From contig CM040101.1 of NCBI GenBank assembly GCA_022496805.1, forward strand, positions 6,512,501 to 6,576,500: a stretch of DNA of 64,000 nt, given 5' to 3'. Made by a program: the position numbers and the translations under genes. This document shows, piece by piece, positions 1 to 12,390 of the stretch; positions within the stretch are counted from its first letter, which is position 1, and every line of letters begins with the position of its first letter. The DNA is from Pohlia nutans. Its lineage: Eukaryota > Streptophyta > Bryopsida > Bryales > Mniaceae. The notes under the pieces were generated by a model. It was not told the origin of the DNA. It searched no databases and saw only the letters and a program-made list of their open reading frames with translations.

Positions 1-838
1 AAACAACCCCAATTCCATTCACCATTCAATGGCCATAGACATTCAGCCAAGTCATGCATCATATCGATTACACCACTCACTAATAAGTTCACCAAAGTGT
101 ATGAATACCTGAGTTGCTGTTGGTCTGTGTAGGACACGATATTCGAGCCCTAACGGTTATAGTATCCTCTAGGATTGTACTAAAAAATTAGGGTTTATGC
201 TCCCCTTGAGGGTTGATCATATTGACCTTTGGATTTTATGAAATACATTCTAAAAGAAAGCCTCGGGTAGAAAAGATGAACGAAATGCCCTCGCACATTT
301 AAGAAACGACAGGGTCCTCAAATGAACTATCACAGAAATTTCTCCCAAGAGATTTCCCTCACAACCATTATGAGTCATAGTCAATGTGCGTTCAGTTTCC
401 TTCAAATCAAAATCCCTGTTAGTAGACATCGCTGTACTGTACAATGAGCCCCGTCTATATTGGGAGACTACTAGACTAGCGGACCTTAGCATATTTATAA
501 AAACCAATGGCCATTGTGATCAAAATCCTAGGGGACCTTGGATTTTTGATTGAACCCTACGCGGAACGGCTTACTATGATAAACCTGGTGATGCCCTAGC
601 CAGTGACATCGAAAGGAAATTGGAGTCGAGCTTTAACGCATAATAATTCCATACTCGTCAATGCATAAAAACTACAACCAGTACAAATTCTCCATTATCA
701 ATCAAATTTTTAAACTACCAATCCACTTCGAAAACCCTAAAGGCCAAAGCGCAACTTCAGAAACAAGTTGCACATTCACTATCCATGTAGGGTTTCACGA
801 CGAAATCTCAGCAGTAGGGTTTGCTCAACACACAGTGA
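1..838. other. No gene recognised
   Basis: Unique-looking sequence with only short frames on either strand. I see no splice-supported coding exon, terminal inverted repeats or RNA gene here. Confidence 0.5.
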
Positions 839-1098
839 GGTTTGATCATCACCTTGAAAAGACGAGCCATCCGGTCAAGATTTCCGATGCAAGTGGTGTG
901 CTCGAATCCTTCCTACAACGTCACATCCTTCGGGAACGTGGAATGGCTCGGCCCCTTCCTTCTCCCCTCGCTCGGCGATGTCGCTGGCTATGGCGAAGAG
1001 CAACACACAGGGCCACTCAAGGCCACACTCGTTTGGCAAATTAGGGTTTTGGGACAGAGTTGCGTTCACACTACAGTGGTCTCCACTTCTCGACGCCC
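839..1098 (+). repeat. Dispersed repeat, copy 1 (partner at 28768-29034)
   Basis: This stretch and 28768-29034 align over nearly their whole length. Both start gtttgatcatcac and share blocks such as tgtgctcgaatccttc, ggcaatgtcgct-type text and the phrase gccaaattagggttt. The middle of the partner differs by a short replacement. In both places a transposon end follows within about 40 bp: a Harbinger MITE here and a CACTA end at 29035. The nature of the repeat is unknown. Confidence 0.7.
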
Positions 1099-1132
1099 TG
1101 CCAGCGCGACAGCTTCAGGAACACCAAACTAA

Positions 1133-1527
1133 GGGCCGGTTTACACTACGGTGGAGAAGTCCACCGGTCATGAAAAAAAGGGCGTTTCTCAATTGTGATT
1201 GGTCGAAAATGCAACTCTTGACCGGTGGGTGTTTACACTAGGTGAAGAAAACAATGGTGGTGAACTTTTCTCATGGATGATAAAATGACATGGCCGCCTT
1301 ACGTGGCGGCACTTTTTGGAGTTGGGTTTCTCCGGAGGAGGAGTTTCTTGTCCGGCCTCAAGAGGCCGGACAAGAAACTCTTCCTTCGGAGAAGCCCAAC
1401 TCAATAGAAATATTTTATAGCCTTTAATTCTTCTCTGGCACATCCACCATTTGCCTTATATAACCATGTCTTGGCCAAGCATTCTTGACCGACCGGAGGC
1501 CTTCTCCACCGTAGTGTAAACCGGCCC
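1133..1527. mobile_element. PIF/Harbinger (Tourist-like) MITE
   Basis: The element is bounded by about 27-bp inverted repeats that match perfectly by eye, beginning GGGCCGGTTTACACTACG at the left and mirrored at the right end. It is flanked on both sides by TAA (1130-1132 and 1528-1530). GGGCC-type ends with a 3-bp TAA/TTA duplication are the signature of Harbinger/Tourist elements. It has no coding capacity. Inside lies a second strong hairpin (1319-1402) with arms of about 40 bp, so the element is a fold-back within a fold-back. Confidence 0.85.
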
Positions 1528-1879
1528 TAACTTATGGTTTACTATTGGCTATCCATCGTGTTCAAAAAAACGACACTTCTGCTAATATACAGTCACTCTT
1601 TTTGCACTATTAGGTTCTGGTTTGGAATATTTTGAAATAGTATTAAAATAATTTTGATACCTTATTTTAAAACTATTTTTGGAATAATTATTTTTGAGTT
1701 TGGAGAAAAGAAAATTGTGAAGAAAAGACAAAAGCATACTACTGAGGCCCTTTGTATCTACGGATACTATGTTTATTGGTATGATCTTGAGTATATATCA
1801 CAAGGGCATACTACCGTATTCAACATCGCTTGCGATAGTGGCCTTATAGCATTTATAATGTGCGGTAGTGGCATTATAA

Positions 1880-2444
1880 CCCCTAACTAAGCGTCCATTT
1901 TTTGGATGATGTACAAATTTCATCCATGTTTCCTCATCCGTCATGCAATTTTTGCAGTGTGGATTTTTTACTCTAGATTCTATGGGAAGTTAGCTTCATG
2001 CATATGTGATCTGATTAGAAAGGGGATGATTTGTGAAATTTTTATGCCTCATTTCATGTTGTAGTGATTCACCCAAAATTTCAAAGATTTTAGTGTAAAA
2101 GTACTTTTGAAAAAGTCAACTCATAAAATTAACCAACCAAAAAATCTCCAAAAATCACTACACTTAGAGTATTACATTTCAACCAATCACAACAAATTTC
2201 ATCTACGTATTGTCAATATCCTATTCGTAATCGAATTACAAAAGGACTTTGAATTTTGAGTTTCAAATTTTATACAAAAGTATCGGTGATAGCAATCATA
2301 GATTTAATCATATGGATAGAATCAAAAATTCATAATGTACAACTTTTATTCATACATTAAGTTCAAAATATCCCTCTTAGTTGCATTTTATAATGTATCT
2401 TTGCAAAACTGTTGAATTTGGAGAGGGCTCTAAGCATTTAGGGG
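1880..2444. mobile_element. piggyBac-type MITE, subfamily B, ATAA target
   Basis: The 565-bp element starts CCCCTAACTAAGCGTCC and ends GCATTTAGGGG. Both flanks read ATAA (1876-1879 and 2445-2448) instead of the usual TTAA. Its interior is the reverse complement of the element at 55396-55972, with matching blocks along its full length such as the stretch with gaaaggggatgatttgtg and the gcgtccattttttgg terminus. The left flank (about 1830-1879) is a piece of the satellite's internal 31-bp repeat, so it jumped into satellite DNA. No ORF is present. Confidence 0.8.
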
Positions 2445-2448
2445 ATAA

Positions 2449-5400
2449 CCAATCCTTGTTTTTTTAGGCAAAAAGTCGCCAAATTGCTACGGAAACTTTT
2501 GTGAAGAAAACATTTGAGTGCTAAATTTGTACTTTTCCCCAAAAAATTGCCATATGTGTTTGAGATATTTTTATGAATTCGCGAGGTTTTGATGAATAGA
2601 TGCATGTTTGGATGAAAAATATGAAGTATTTGTATAAAAAAAAATACAAATACATAGATGAAAATATTTTTGGTCTTCACTCTAACTCCACTTCAAAACA
2701 CTTTGTCACCAATTTGGCTATATGTGAAATATGAGAAAGGCATATTATAGCATTCATGATGTGTAATAAGTGGTGGCACTATAGTATTTGTCATGTGCGG
2801 TGGATTGGTACGTGATGTGATATCCCATCATCACATCACCTACCAAACCACATAATGCATATCACATCACGGTCTGACTCCCCACTCATGTGGAATGTGC
2901 CGGAGTATAGCAAGATATAACAATTATGTGGCAAAACTATCGTGGAGGACATGCATGCGTGAAAATGCTACTGACACATAATGCGTATCATCTCAGATGT
3001 CTCTCTACTAAGTCGGCACGTGCCGAAGGCTTGCGAAACATGACAATTCCGTGGCAAAACTATCGTGGAAAACATGCTTACCTGACAACGCTTTTTTTAA
3101 TGAATTATTCAAAATGTGTGAAGTTTATGATAAAGGACACATATTTTCAGAGAAAATGAGTAGAACTCGAGACTCAAAAAACATGAAGAGCACAAGATTT
3201 TTTAAAAAGCCTTTACAATAAAGTAGCTCAAGCCACGAGGAATCTTGAATATGCAACAACACAAGGAGTTAAGTCGTTTATGCAATAAACCTTAGTATTG
3301 TCTTTTTTATATGAAGTGCATTCAAAGACTTTGCAGCCAAATTATGAACCAAATATTGCTGCATATATAGTCTACGAAATGAAATCACTTTCAAAACTAC
3401 AAAATGCATTAAAATGAATGATAAATGAAAAAAACAATTTTTTTCAAAATGTCATTATAAAATACAACTTAGAGGAATAGTTTGAATTTGAAATATAATC
3501 AAATGTTGTAAATATTGAATTGTAGATTATATCTATATTGTTACATATTCCAATGGGTACAATAGCCTTCATGGCCACTGCCTTTCTTTCATGCACTATG
3601 CACATCACTTTGGAACTCCACTTGTCCACCTAGCTATTGATGAAGTCCACTTGGATGTGAAAATTCCACACCATTTACTGTAGAACCAAAACATAGTTAT
3701 TGCATGCTACATTAAATGGCATATTTAGTGTCCCAGGTCACTATTTCTCAATCTGGACACTATTTAATTTTAGGAAGATATAGTGTTCTTGTAAGAAAAA
3801 AATGAATGTTGTGTTCCAATGACATATGACAACTTTATAATAAACATGGCATTCCACATCATGTCACTCTCATTACTTGGAAAGAACATGACACTCTCAA
3901 TGAAAGTGAGAATGACCAGTGGCTAACTCCTATGTAGTGTTAAGGGACACTATTTCTCTTCACTTTTGAACGAATTGTGGTAGTTGACATTAATTCTCCT
4001 CCGACACTAAATATGCCATTCAGTGTAGTCAAATTTCTCGCTTAAAAACGAGGTGACGATTCAACTTTAGAAGACTTTGGAAATGTGCGAAGAGAATAAT
4101 TGGTATTAGTTTCCCACTTTCTTTGAAAAGAATCGAAACATCAGTTTTAAATATTTGTATAAATTTGCCAGATTTTGATGAAAAATGCATGTTTGGATGA
4201 AAATAAGAAGCATTGGGATGAAACACTACAACTACATAGATGAAAATAAATTTGATCTCCACTTTAACTCCACTCCAAAACAATATGTCATCGATTTGGC
4301 TATATGCGAAATATGAAAAAACGCCAATCATAACATTTGTAATGTGTAGTGGTGACATTATAGCATTTATAATCTGCACTAGTGACGTTATAACATTTTT
4401 GATGTGCAATAGGTTAGTACGCAATGTGACATCACATCATTTACCAACCCACCTAATGTATGTCACATCACTTGACTCTCCACACGGTTCGCACGTACAT
4501 GAGGCTAGCAAGACATAACAATTTCCTTTGCAAAACCTTCTTGGAGAACATGCATGCATGTGTACCATTGTGCATTATATATATACATACTAACCCTTGC
4601 AAAATGTTAGAGGGATAGTTTCAATTAAAAATATAATCACATGTTGTAAATTTTGAATTGTAGATTATATCTTTACAGCTACATGTTTCGATGAAAAGTA
4701 AAATTTCTTGCTAAAAAACGAGGTGTCAATTCAACTTTGGAAGACTTAGGAAGTTGCAAAGAGAATAGTTTGGTGTTAAATTCCCGCATTTTTCAAAAAG
4801 AATGTGACATAGGCTTTAGATATTTTTAAGAATACGATACATTTGGATGAATTATGCATGTTTGGACAAAAACACTACAAATACATAGATGAAAATATTT
4901 TTGGTCGGCACTTTAACTCCACTCCAAAACATTATGTTGTCAATTTGACTATATGTGAAATATAAAAAAACGTTGATTATAGCATTCGTGATGTACAGTG
5001 GTGGCATTATAGCATTTGAGATGTGCATTGGTGTCATTGTAACACGTGTTTGATATGCAAAAGGTTTGTACGTGATGTGACATCACATCCGTATGAACCC
5101 ACCTAATGTGTATCACATCATTTGGCTCCCTATTGCCTTGGCACATGTTGGAGGCTGACAAAACATAACAATTTCTTTGGCAAAACCATCATAGAGAATG
5201 TGCGTGCGTGCATGTCTACTATTGTGCATTACATAATACATATACATATATTCTAACGCTTAAAAAGTCTAACTTATCTCTTCATTTGAAATTTTCCAGA
5301 AAGACATTTTAAAATACAACTTAGAGGAATAGTTTGAATTTGAAATATAAGCAAATGTTGTAAATATTGAATAGTAGATTATATATATAGATACATATTT

Positions 5401-5508
5401 CCATGGGTAGTCAAAATTTTTGCGAATTCAACTTTGGAAAACTATAGAAGTTTACGAAAAGAATATTTTGGTATTGAATTCCCACTCTTTCGAAAAAGAA
5501 TCGCCCCA
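2449..5508. repeat. Satellite-like repeat block 1a
   Basis: Several diverged copies of a unit of about 700 bp. In order, a full unit shows: a block around aaaatacaacttagagg, the phrase ttccaatgggtagtcaaa, gcatgtttggatgaaaa, actccactccaaaac, three tandem repeats of about 31 bp (attatagcatttgtgatgtg type), a palindrome around gtgacatcacatc, then ttggcaagacatgacaattt and an AT-rich microsatellite. Palindrome cores occur near 2811, 4421 and 5076. Short minus-strand frames recur in the same place of each unit and look like by-products of the repeat. The block resumes after the fold-back element at 5.5-7.1 kb. Confidence 0.8.
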
Positions 5509-6699
5509 AACACGCAATTCGCTATTTATGCACTTGGCCAAGTGCGCTCATTTCATAAGCATATTTGACTTTAAAAAAAGTTGGTTAAATATTTCTCTAA
5601 AAAACATCAATGTTGTCTTTCTTCAATCCCTTACATTGTAAACAAAATAATTAATTTAATTATTTTTTATTCTTATCTTTATCTTTTTTTTTATCTTTTC
5701 TTTTTTATCTTGATTTCTTTCTTGTCTTCTTTCTTGTCTCCCTCTTGTCTTTCTTCTTGTCTTCTTTTTGTCTTTCTTCTTGTCTTCCTTTTTGTCTTCG
5801 TTGTCTTTTTCTTCTACTTTTTCTTCAGTTGGGAGTGCTGAACCCTAAACAATGGAAGCAAGCCAACAAAAATGGAAAAAAAAAAAAAAAAAAAAAAAAA
5901 GTTTTTTTTTTTTTTTTTTTTTTTTTGGCCGTGGGGTGCTGCTGAACCCCAAAATGGCAGCTGCCCAATACAAAAAACAAAAAAAAATAAAAATAAAAGA
6001 ATTGGCCGTGGGGTGCTGTTGAACCCTAAATGGCAGCCGCCCACCAAACAAAAAAAAAATAAAAAAATAAAAAATAAAATAATAATAATAATAATAAATA
6101 TAATAATAATAATAAAATAAAGTTTTTTTTTTTTTTTTTTTTTTCTTTGGCCGTGGGGTGCTGCTGAACCCCAAAATGGCAGCTGCCCAAAACAAAAAAC
6201 AAAAAAAATAAAAACTTTTTCTTTTTTGACTTTTTTTGACTTTTTCAAAAAATTCTAATTTTAGGCGCTGTGTGCACGGCCGCGCACCCTAAAGCCCTCT
6301 CATCTCCCTCATTCTCCCTCTCCATCTCTTCTCCATTCCTATCTTCATCTCCCTCTCCATCCCTTCTCCTTCTTCTCTCCATCCCTTCTCCTTCTTGTCT
6401 CCATCCCTTCTCCTTCTTCTCTCTATCCCTTCTCCTTCTTCTCTCCATGCCTTCTCCTTCTTCTCTCCATCCCTTCTCCTCTCCTCTCCCCTATATATAT
6501 GAGGAGAGGGGAGGGATGGAGAGGGAGATGAAGATAGACATGAGGAAGATGAGAGGGCTTTAGGGTGCGCGGCCGCGCTCCCCAGCGCCTAAAAATAGAA
6601 TTTTTTGAAAAAGTCAAAAAAAGTTAAAAAAAAAGTTTTTTTTTTTTTTTTTTTTTTTGGGCGGCTGTCATTTAGGGTTCAGTAGCACCCCACAGCCAC

Positions 6700-6742
<43 letters not shown>

Positions 6743-7092
6743 TTTTTTTTCCATTTTTGTTGGCTTGCTTCCATTGTTTAGGGTTCAGCACTCCCAACTG
6801 AAGAAAAAGTAGAAGAAAAAGACAACGAAGACAAAAAGGAAGACAAGAAGAAAGACAAGAGGGAGACAAGAAAGAAGACAAAAAAGAAATCAAGATAAAA
6901 AAGAAAAGATAAAAGAAAAGATAAAGATAAGAATAAAAAATAATTAAAATAATTATTTGTTTACAATGTAAGGGATTGAAGAAAGACAATAATTGTCGGT
7001 TTTTTTTAAAAAAAGTTACACAAGTAAAATTATGCGCTCGGGGACCAAGTGCATGATTATATTGCCAAGTGCGTAAATAGCGAATTCTGTGT
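5509..7092. mobile_element. Large fold-back (palindromic) element
   Basis: A 1.6-kb near-palindrome centred near 6490. The left end reads AATTCGCTATTTATGCACTTGG and the right end mirrors it (7063-7088). Inside both arms are, in order, a TCTT/CTTGT-rich tract, the phrase gggagtgctgaaccctaaac, long A/T homopolymers, ggccgtggggtgctg-type modules, and a CT-rich tract (tctccatcccttctcc repeats) around an ATATAT centre. It sits inside a satellite unit: the flanks aaaaagaatcgcc and catcggttttat are adjacent in other units. No transposase is present. The superfamily is uncertain; long arms suggest a Mutator-like or Foldback element. A partial copy lies at 52688-53100. Confidence 0.7.
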
Positions 7093-10000
7093 TCCCATCG
7101 GTTTTATATATATTTATGAATTTGCCAGATTTGGATGAAACATGCATGTTTGAATGAAAAGTATGAAGCATTTGGATGAAAACACTTCAAATATATAAAT
7201 GTAAATATTTTTGGATGGCCACCCTAACTCCACTCTAAAATAGTATGTCGTAAATCACACAATATGTAAAACATGATAAAAGGCTAATTATAGCATTTGT
7301 AATGTAAAATGCAATAGGTTGTTATGTCTTGTGACATCACATCCCAACCTAATCCACATAATAAGTATCACATCACTTGGCTATTCACTGGGTTGACACG
7401 TACAGGTGGTTGGCAAGACATCACAATTTTCCTGACAAATCCATCATAAGGAACATACGTGCGTGCATGTGTACTATTGTTCATTACAATACACACACAT
7501 ACACACACACAACATATACATATGCATATACATACATATTAACCCTTAAAAACTCTTATCCATCTCTTCATTTGAAGATTTTCAAAATGTCATCATGAAA
7601 TACAACTAAGAGGAATAGTTTCAATTTGAAATCCAATCAAATGATATAAATTTTGAATTGCAGATTATATTTGAATGGTTACAAATTCCAATGGATAGTT
7701 AAATTTCTTGCTAAAAAATGAGGTGTCAATTTAACTTTGAAAGACTATGGAAATTTGCGAAGAAAATATTATGGTGTTAAACTCCCATTATTTTGAAATA
7801 GAACGGCTACATGGGTTTAGATATTTTTTTATAAAATGCCAAATTAGGATGTAAAAATGTTTGGATGGATGAAAATATCAAACATTTGGATGAAAACACT
7901 ACAACTACATAGATGAAAATATTTTTGGTCGCCATTTTAATTCCACTCCATAACAAAACTTCGTCAATCTGTCTATATGTGATATATGATAAATGGCTAA
8001 TTATAGCATTCTTGATGTGTAGCGGTGGCATTATAATAGCATTTGTAATATACACTAGTGTCATTAGAACATTTTTATGTTCACTAGGTTGGTACGCGAT
8101 GTGACATACCATCACGTACCAACCCACATAATGTGTATCAGATCACTTGGCTCTCCAACACGCTGGTGCTTGCCAAAAGTTGGCAAGACATGACAATTTT
8201 TTTGGGAAAACCATTATGGAGAACATTATGTACCATTGTGCATTTTATATAGTATATATACATAGATGTTAACCTTTGGAAAATCTTCTCAATCACTTTG
8301 AAAATTTTCAATATGTCAATATAAAATACAATTTAGAAGAATAGTTTGAATTCAATCTATAATTAGATGTTGTAAGATTTGAATGGAAGATTAAATCTGT
8401 ATGGTTAGATACTCCAATGGGTAGTCAAGTTTATTGATAAAAACTAGGTTCTAATTCAACTTTCAAAGACTTTGGAAGATTGCGAAAAGAATATCTGGGT
8501 GTTAAGTTCCCACTTTTTTCAAAAAGAATCATCACATCGGTTTTAAATATTTTTATAAATTTTCCCAATTTAGATGAAAAATGCATGTTTGGTTGAAAAT
8601 ACTACAAATACATGGATGAAAATATTTTTGGTCGCCACTCTAAATACATTCCAAAACAATAAGTCGTTAATCATGCTATATGTGAAATGTGAAAATAGGC
8701 TAATTATAGCATTCATAGTGTATAGTGGTGGCATTATAGCAGTTGAGATGTGCACTAGTGACATTATAGCAATTTTGATGTATAGTATGTTGGTATGGGA
8801 TGTGACATCACATCACCTATGAACCAACATAAAGTGTGTCACATCACTTGGCTACCCACTGGATTGGCATGTGCACCATGCATGCAAGACATGACAATTT
8901 TCCTTGCAAAACCTTCATGAATGAACATGTGTGCATGTATGTGTACTATTGTGCATTATATAATAAATATATATATATATACATGTATATATATATATAC
9001 AAACATATTAACCCTTGCAAAATCTTAGTCATCTCTAAAATTTGAAATTTTTCATAAATTCATTATAAAATACAACTTAGAGGAATAGTTTGAATTTGAA
9101 ATATAACCAAATGTTGTAGATTTTGAATTGTATGTTATATTTGTATAGTTACATATTCCAATGAATAGTCAAATTTCTTGCTAAGAAACAAGGTGCCCAT
9201 TCACTTTTGGAAGACTTTTTGAAGTTCAAGAAGAAGATATTTTGGTCTTAAATTCCTACTATTTTCAAAAAGAATCACGACATGGGTTCTCACGAATTTT
9301 ATGAATTTGTCAAATTTGGATGAAAAATGCATGTATGGATGAAGATATGAATCATTTGGTTGAAAATACTACTAATACATAGATAAAAATATCTTTGGTC
9401 ACAACTCTAACTTCCCTCCAAACAATACGAGGTCAATCTGGCTATATGTGAAATATGAAAAGAGCCTGATTATAGCACTCATTATGTGTAGTGGTGGCAT
9501 TATCGCAATATTGATGTGCGCTGGTGCATTTCAATGAAAACATTACAATATATAGATGAAAAAGTTTTTGGTCGCCACTGTGACTTCACTCCAAAACAAT
9601 ACGACCTCAATCTAGCTATTTATGAAATATGAAAAGAGTTGATTATAGCATTTGTAATGTGTGGTAGTGGCATTACAACATTTGTGATGAGCAGTGGTGA
9701 CATTATAGCAATTTTGATGTGCAATGGGTTGGTACGCGAAGTGACATCACATCACCTACTCACCCACATAATGTGCATCTCATCACTTAACTCTCCATTA
9801 GGTGGCACATGCCGTACATCAGGAACTTCAAGGCATGCGAACATGATGCCATGATGGTGCATTGAAATGCAATTAAGATAATTTGGTGCCAACCTCCATA
9901 CCAACCTAGTATAGATAAAATGACACTAAAATGACCTGTATGCGACCTTTGGTGTGAAAATGGCACCAAAATAGTCTGGCCCAATTTTTCTGATGTAGGT

Positions 10001-10099
10001 TGGCAAGACATGACAATTTCCTTGGCACAACTATCATGGAGAACATGCGTGCAGGTACAAGTACCATTATGCGTAATATAATAATTATATATGTATATA
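7093..10099. repeat. Satellite-like repeat block 1b
   Basis: Continuation of the same unit, with palindrome cores near 7330, 8098, 8802 and 9739. Small CA/TA microsatellites occur at the unit junctions (about 7490-7530 and 8965-9000), where every full unit has an AT-rich tract. The part at 9830-10010 contains extra sequence not found in other units. No gene recognised. Confidence 0.75.
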
Positions 10100-10573
10100 T
10101 GTAAAATAGTAACCTCTGGTAGTACTACCGACCTGTGTAATTTACTGCTCGGTAATTTTCAAAGTTACCTCAGAAAGTAGATCTGGAACGACTTTTTACC
10201 AATCTAACAATTACTAGTCAGATCGGGTTGTACATGTATAAAACCAATAGAGCCAAATCTCTTAGCATACAATATATTTTCTCAATTGAAGTTTCATTGT
10301 GATTATCTTTTTTAAGTGTGATTTCCAAGACTCTTCTTTACTTTCTGTTCCATTGTGTCTACTACTGCTTCACTCCTCATTAGAACTATCTCCTTGGATA
10401 TTGTGTTTTTTGTTTACAAGATATTTAGACAGATCCTAGATCAGCTACCGAGTAGAGCTCCGTAGTTGTAGAACTTCTACCGAGTAAACCTCTGTTTTCC
10501 TTATTCCTTTTGAGATTCCCTTTCCTACAGCTCAATAGTCAACTAATGATCTTTTGTAGAAAAAGGAAAACTA

Positions 10574-10576
<3 letters not shown>
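10100..10576. mobile_element. Probable solo LTR
   Basis: A 477-bp insert interrupts a satellite unit at its AT microsatellite. It starts TGTAAAATAG, ends AACTACCA (TG...CA) and is flanked by TATA-rich sequence, so the target duplication cannot be defined. A TATA-like gtataaaacc near 10236 followed by a pyrimidine-rich stretch fits an LTR promoter. A 6-bp direct repeat aacctc (10111-10116 and 10487-10492) offers an alternative, slightly shorter boundary. No second LTR copy or internal region is in the window, and orientation is inferred only from the TATA-like motif. Confidence 0.45.

Positions 10577-10640
<64 letters not shown>
10577..10640. repeat. (TA)n microsatellite
   Basis: Pure TA dinucleotide run directly after the probable solo LTR, at the position where the satellite unit carries its AT tract. 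Confidence 0.9.
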
Positions 10641-12390
10641 TACACATACATATTTACCTTTGAAAAATCTTACTCATCTCCTAGTTTGAAAATTTTCAAA
10701 AAGTCATTATAAAATACAATTTAGAGGAGTAGTTTGAATTTGAAATACAATCAAATGTTGTAGATTTTGAATTATATATTATATATGTATCGTTACATTT
10801 TCCAATGGGTAGTCAAATTTTCTTCTTAAGAAGCAAGGAACGCATTCAACTTTGAAAGACTTTGGAAGTTCGAGAACATAATATTTTGGTGTAAAATTCC
10901 GACTTTTTTGAAATAGAATTGCCACACTGGATTTAAATATTTGTATGAATTTGCCACATTTGAATGAAAAATGCATATTTGAATGAAAAATATAAAGCAT
11001 TTGGATAAAAACACTATAAACACATAAATACAAATATTTATGGTTGCCACCCTAACTCCACTCCAAAACAGTACATCGTCAATCTGGCTATATATCAAAT
11101 ATAAAAGTCTAATCATAGCATTCGTGTTGTGTAGTTGTAGCATTGTTGCATTTTTAATGTGTACTGGTCAAATTAGAGCATTTCTAATGTGTAGTAGGTT
11201 GGTACGCAATGTGGCATCACATCATGTACGCATCCACATATTATGTATCATTGACTTGTCTTCACACTTGGTTAGCAAGTATCAGAGGCTGGCAAGATAT
11301 GACAATCTCCCTAGCAAAAAACAACTTTACATGAAAAATCCGAAGCATTTGGACAAAAATACTACAAATAGATAGATAAAAGTATTTTTGGTCACCACTA
11401 TATTTCTACTCCTAAAGAGTGCGACGACTATCTGGTTGTATGTGAAATATAGAAAATGGCTGATTATAGCATTTATGACATGCATTAGTGACTTTATAGC
11501 ACTTGATGTCTATTAGGTTGGTACAGGATGTGACATCACATCGCGTTCCAACCCACATAATGTGTATGACATCACTTAACTCCCTACTGGCTTGGCATGT
11601 CTCGGAATCTGAGACGACTTGACAATTTCCCTAGCAATTCCATCATGGTGAACCCGATGGTGAACATGCATGCGTGCATGTCTACCATTGTGCACTATAT
11701 AGTGTATATACATACATATTTATCCTTGAGAAATCTTAGTCATCTCTTCATTTGAAATATTTTAAAAAATAATTATAAAATACAAATGAGAGAAATAGTT
11801 TGAATTTGAAATTTAATAAAATGTTGTAAATTTTGAATGGTAGATTATATGTGTATGGTTACATATTCCATTGGGAAGTCAAATTTTTTACTAAAAAACG
11901 AGGTGTCCATTGAACTTGTAAAGACTTTGGAAGTTTCAGACAACATTATTTTGTTGTTAAATTCCTACTATTTTCAAAACAAATCAAGACATGGCTTCTA
12001 GATAATCTTATAAATTCTCTAGATTTAGATGAAAAATGCATGTTCTGATGAAAAATGTGAAGCATTTGGATGAATACACTACAAATACATACATGAAAAT
12101 ATTTTTGGTCGCCACTCTAACTTCACGCAAAAATGATACGTCGTCAATCTCAATATGTACGTGAGATACGGTGTTGGTGAAATTATCGCAATTTTGACAC
12201 ATAGTAGGTTGATACGCGATGTGAAATCATATCCCGCACCAACCTACATAATATGTATCACGTCACTTGGTTGTCCACTGGGTTGGCATGTGCCCGAGGT
12301 TAGCAAGACATGACAATTTCCTGGAAAAACCATCATGGAGACCGTGCGTGCGTGTGTACCATTCTACATTATTATATATATATATATATA
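10641..12390. repeat. Satellite-like repeat block 1c
   Basis: Further units, with palindrome cores near 11211, 11530 and 12222. The 11211-11530 spacing of about 320 bp is a short unit lacking the block between gacaatttcc and gatgaaaaa. A (TA)n tract ends the block near 12390. Confidence 0.75.

Noticed and set aside
4029..4424. Minus-strand ORF recurring in many satellite units (hydrophobic, with FSYFAYSQIDDILFWSG-like text)
   Set aside because: It recurs because the DNA repeats; most copies have different ends and stops. A codon-substitution test over all units would be needed before calling it coding.
5814..6248. Phe/Lys-rich ORFs across the fold-back element
   Set aside because: They are homopolymer translations of A and T runs.
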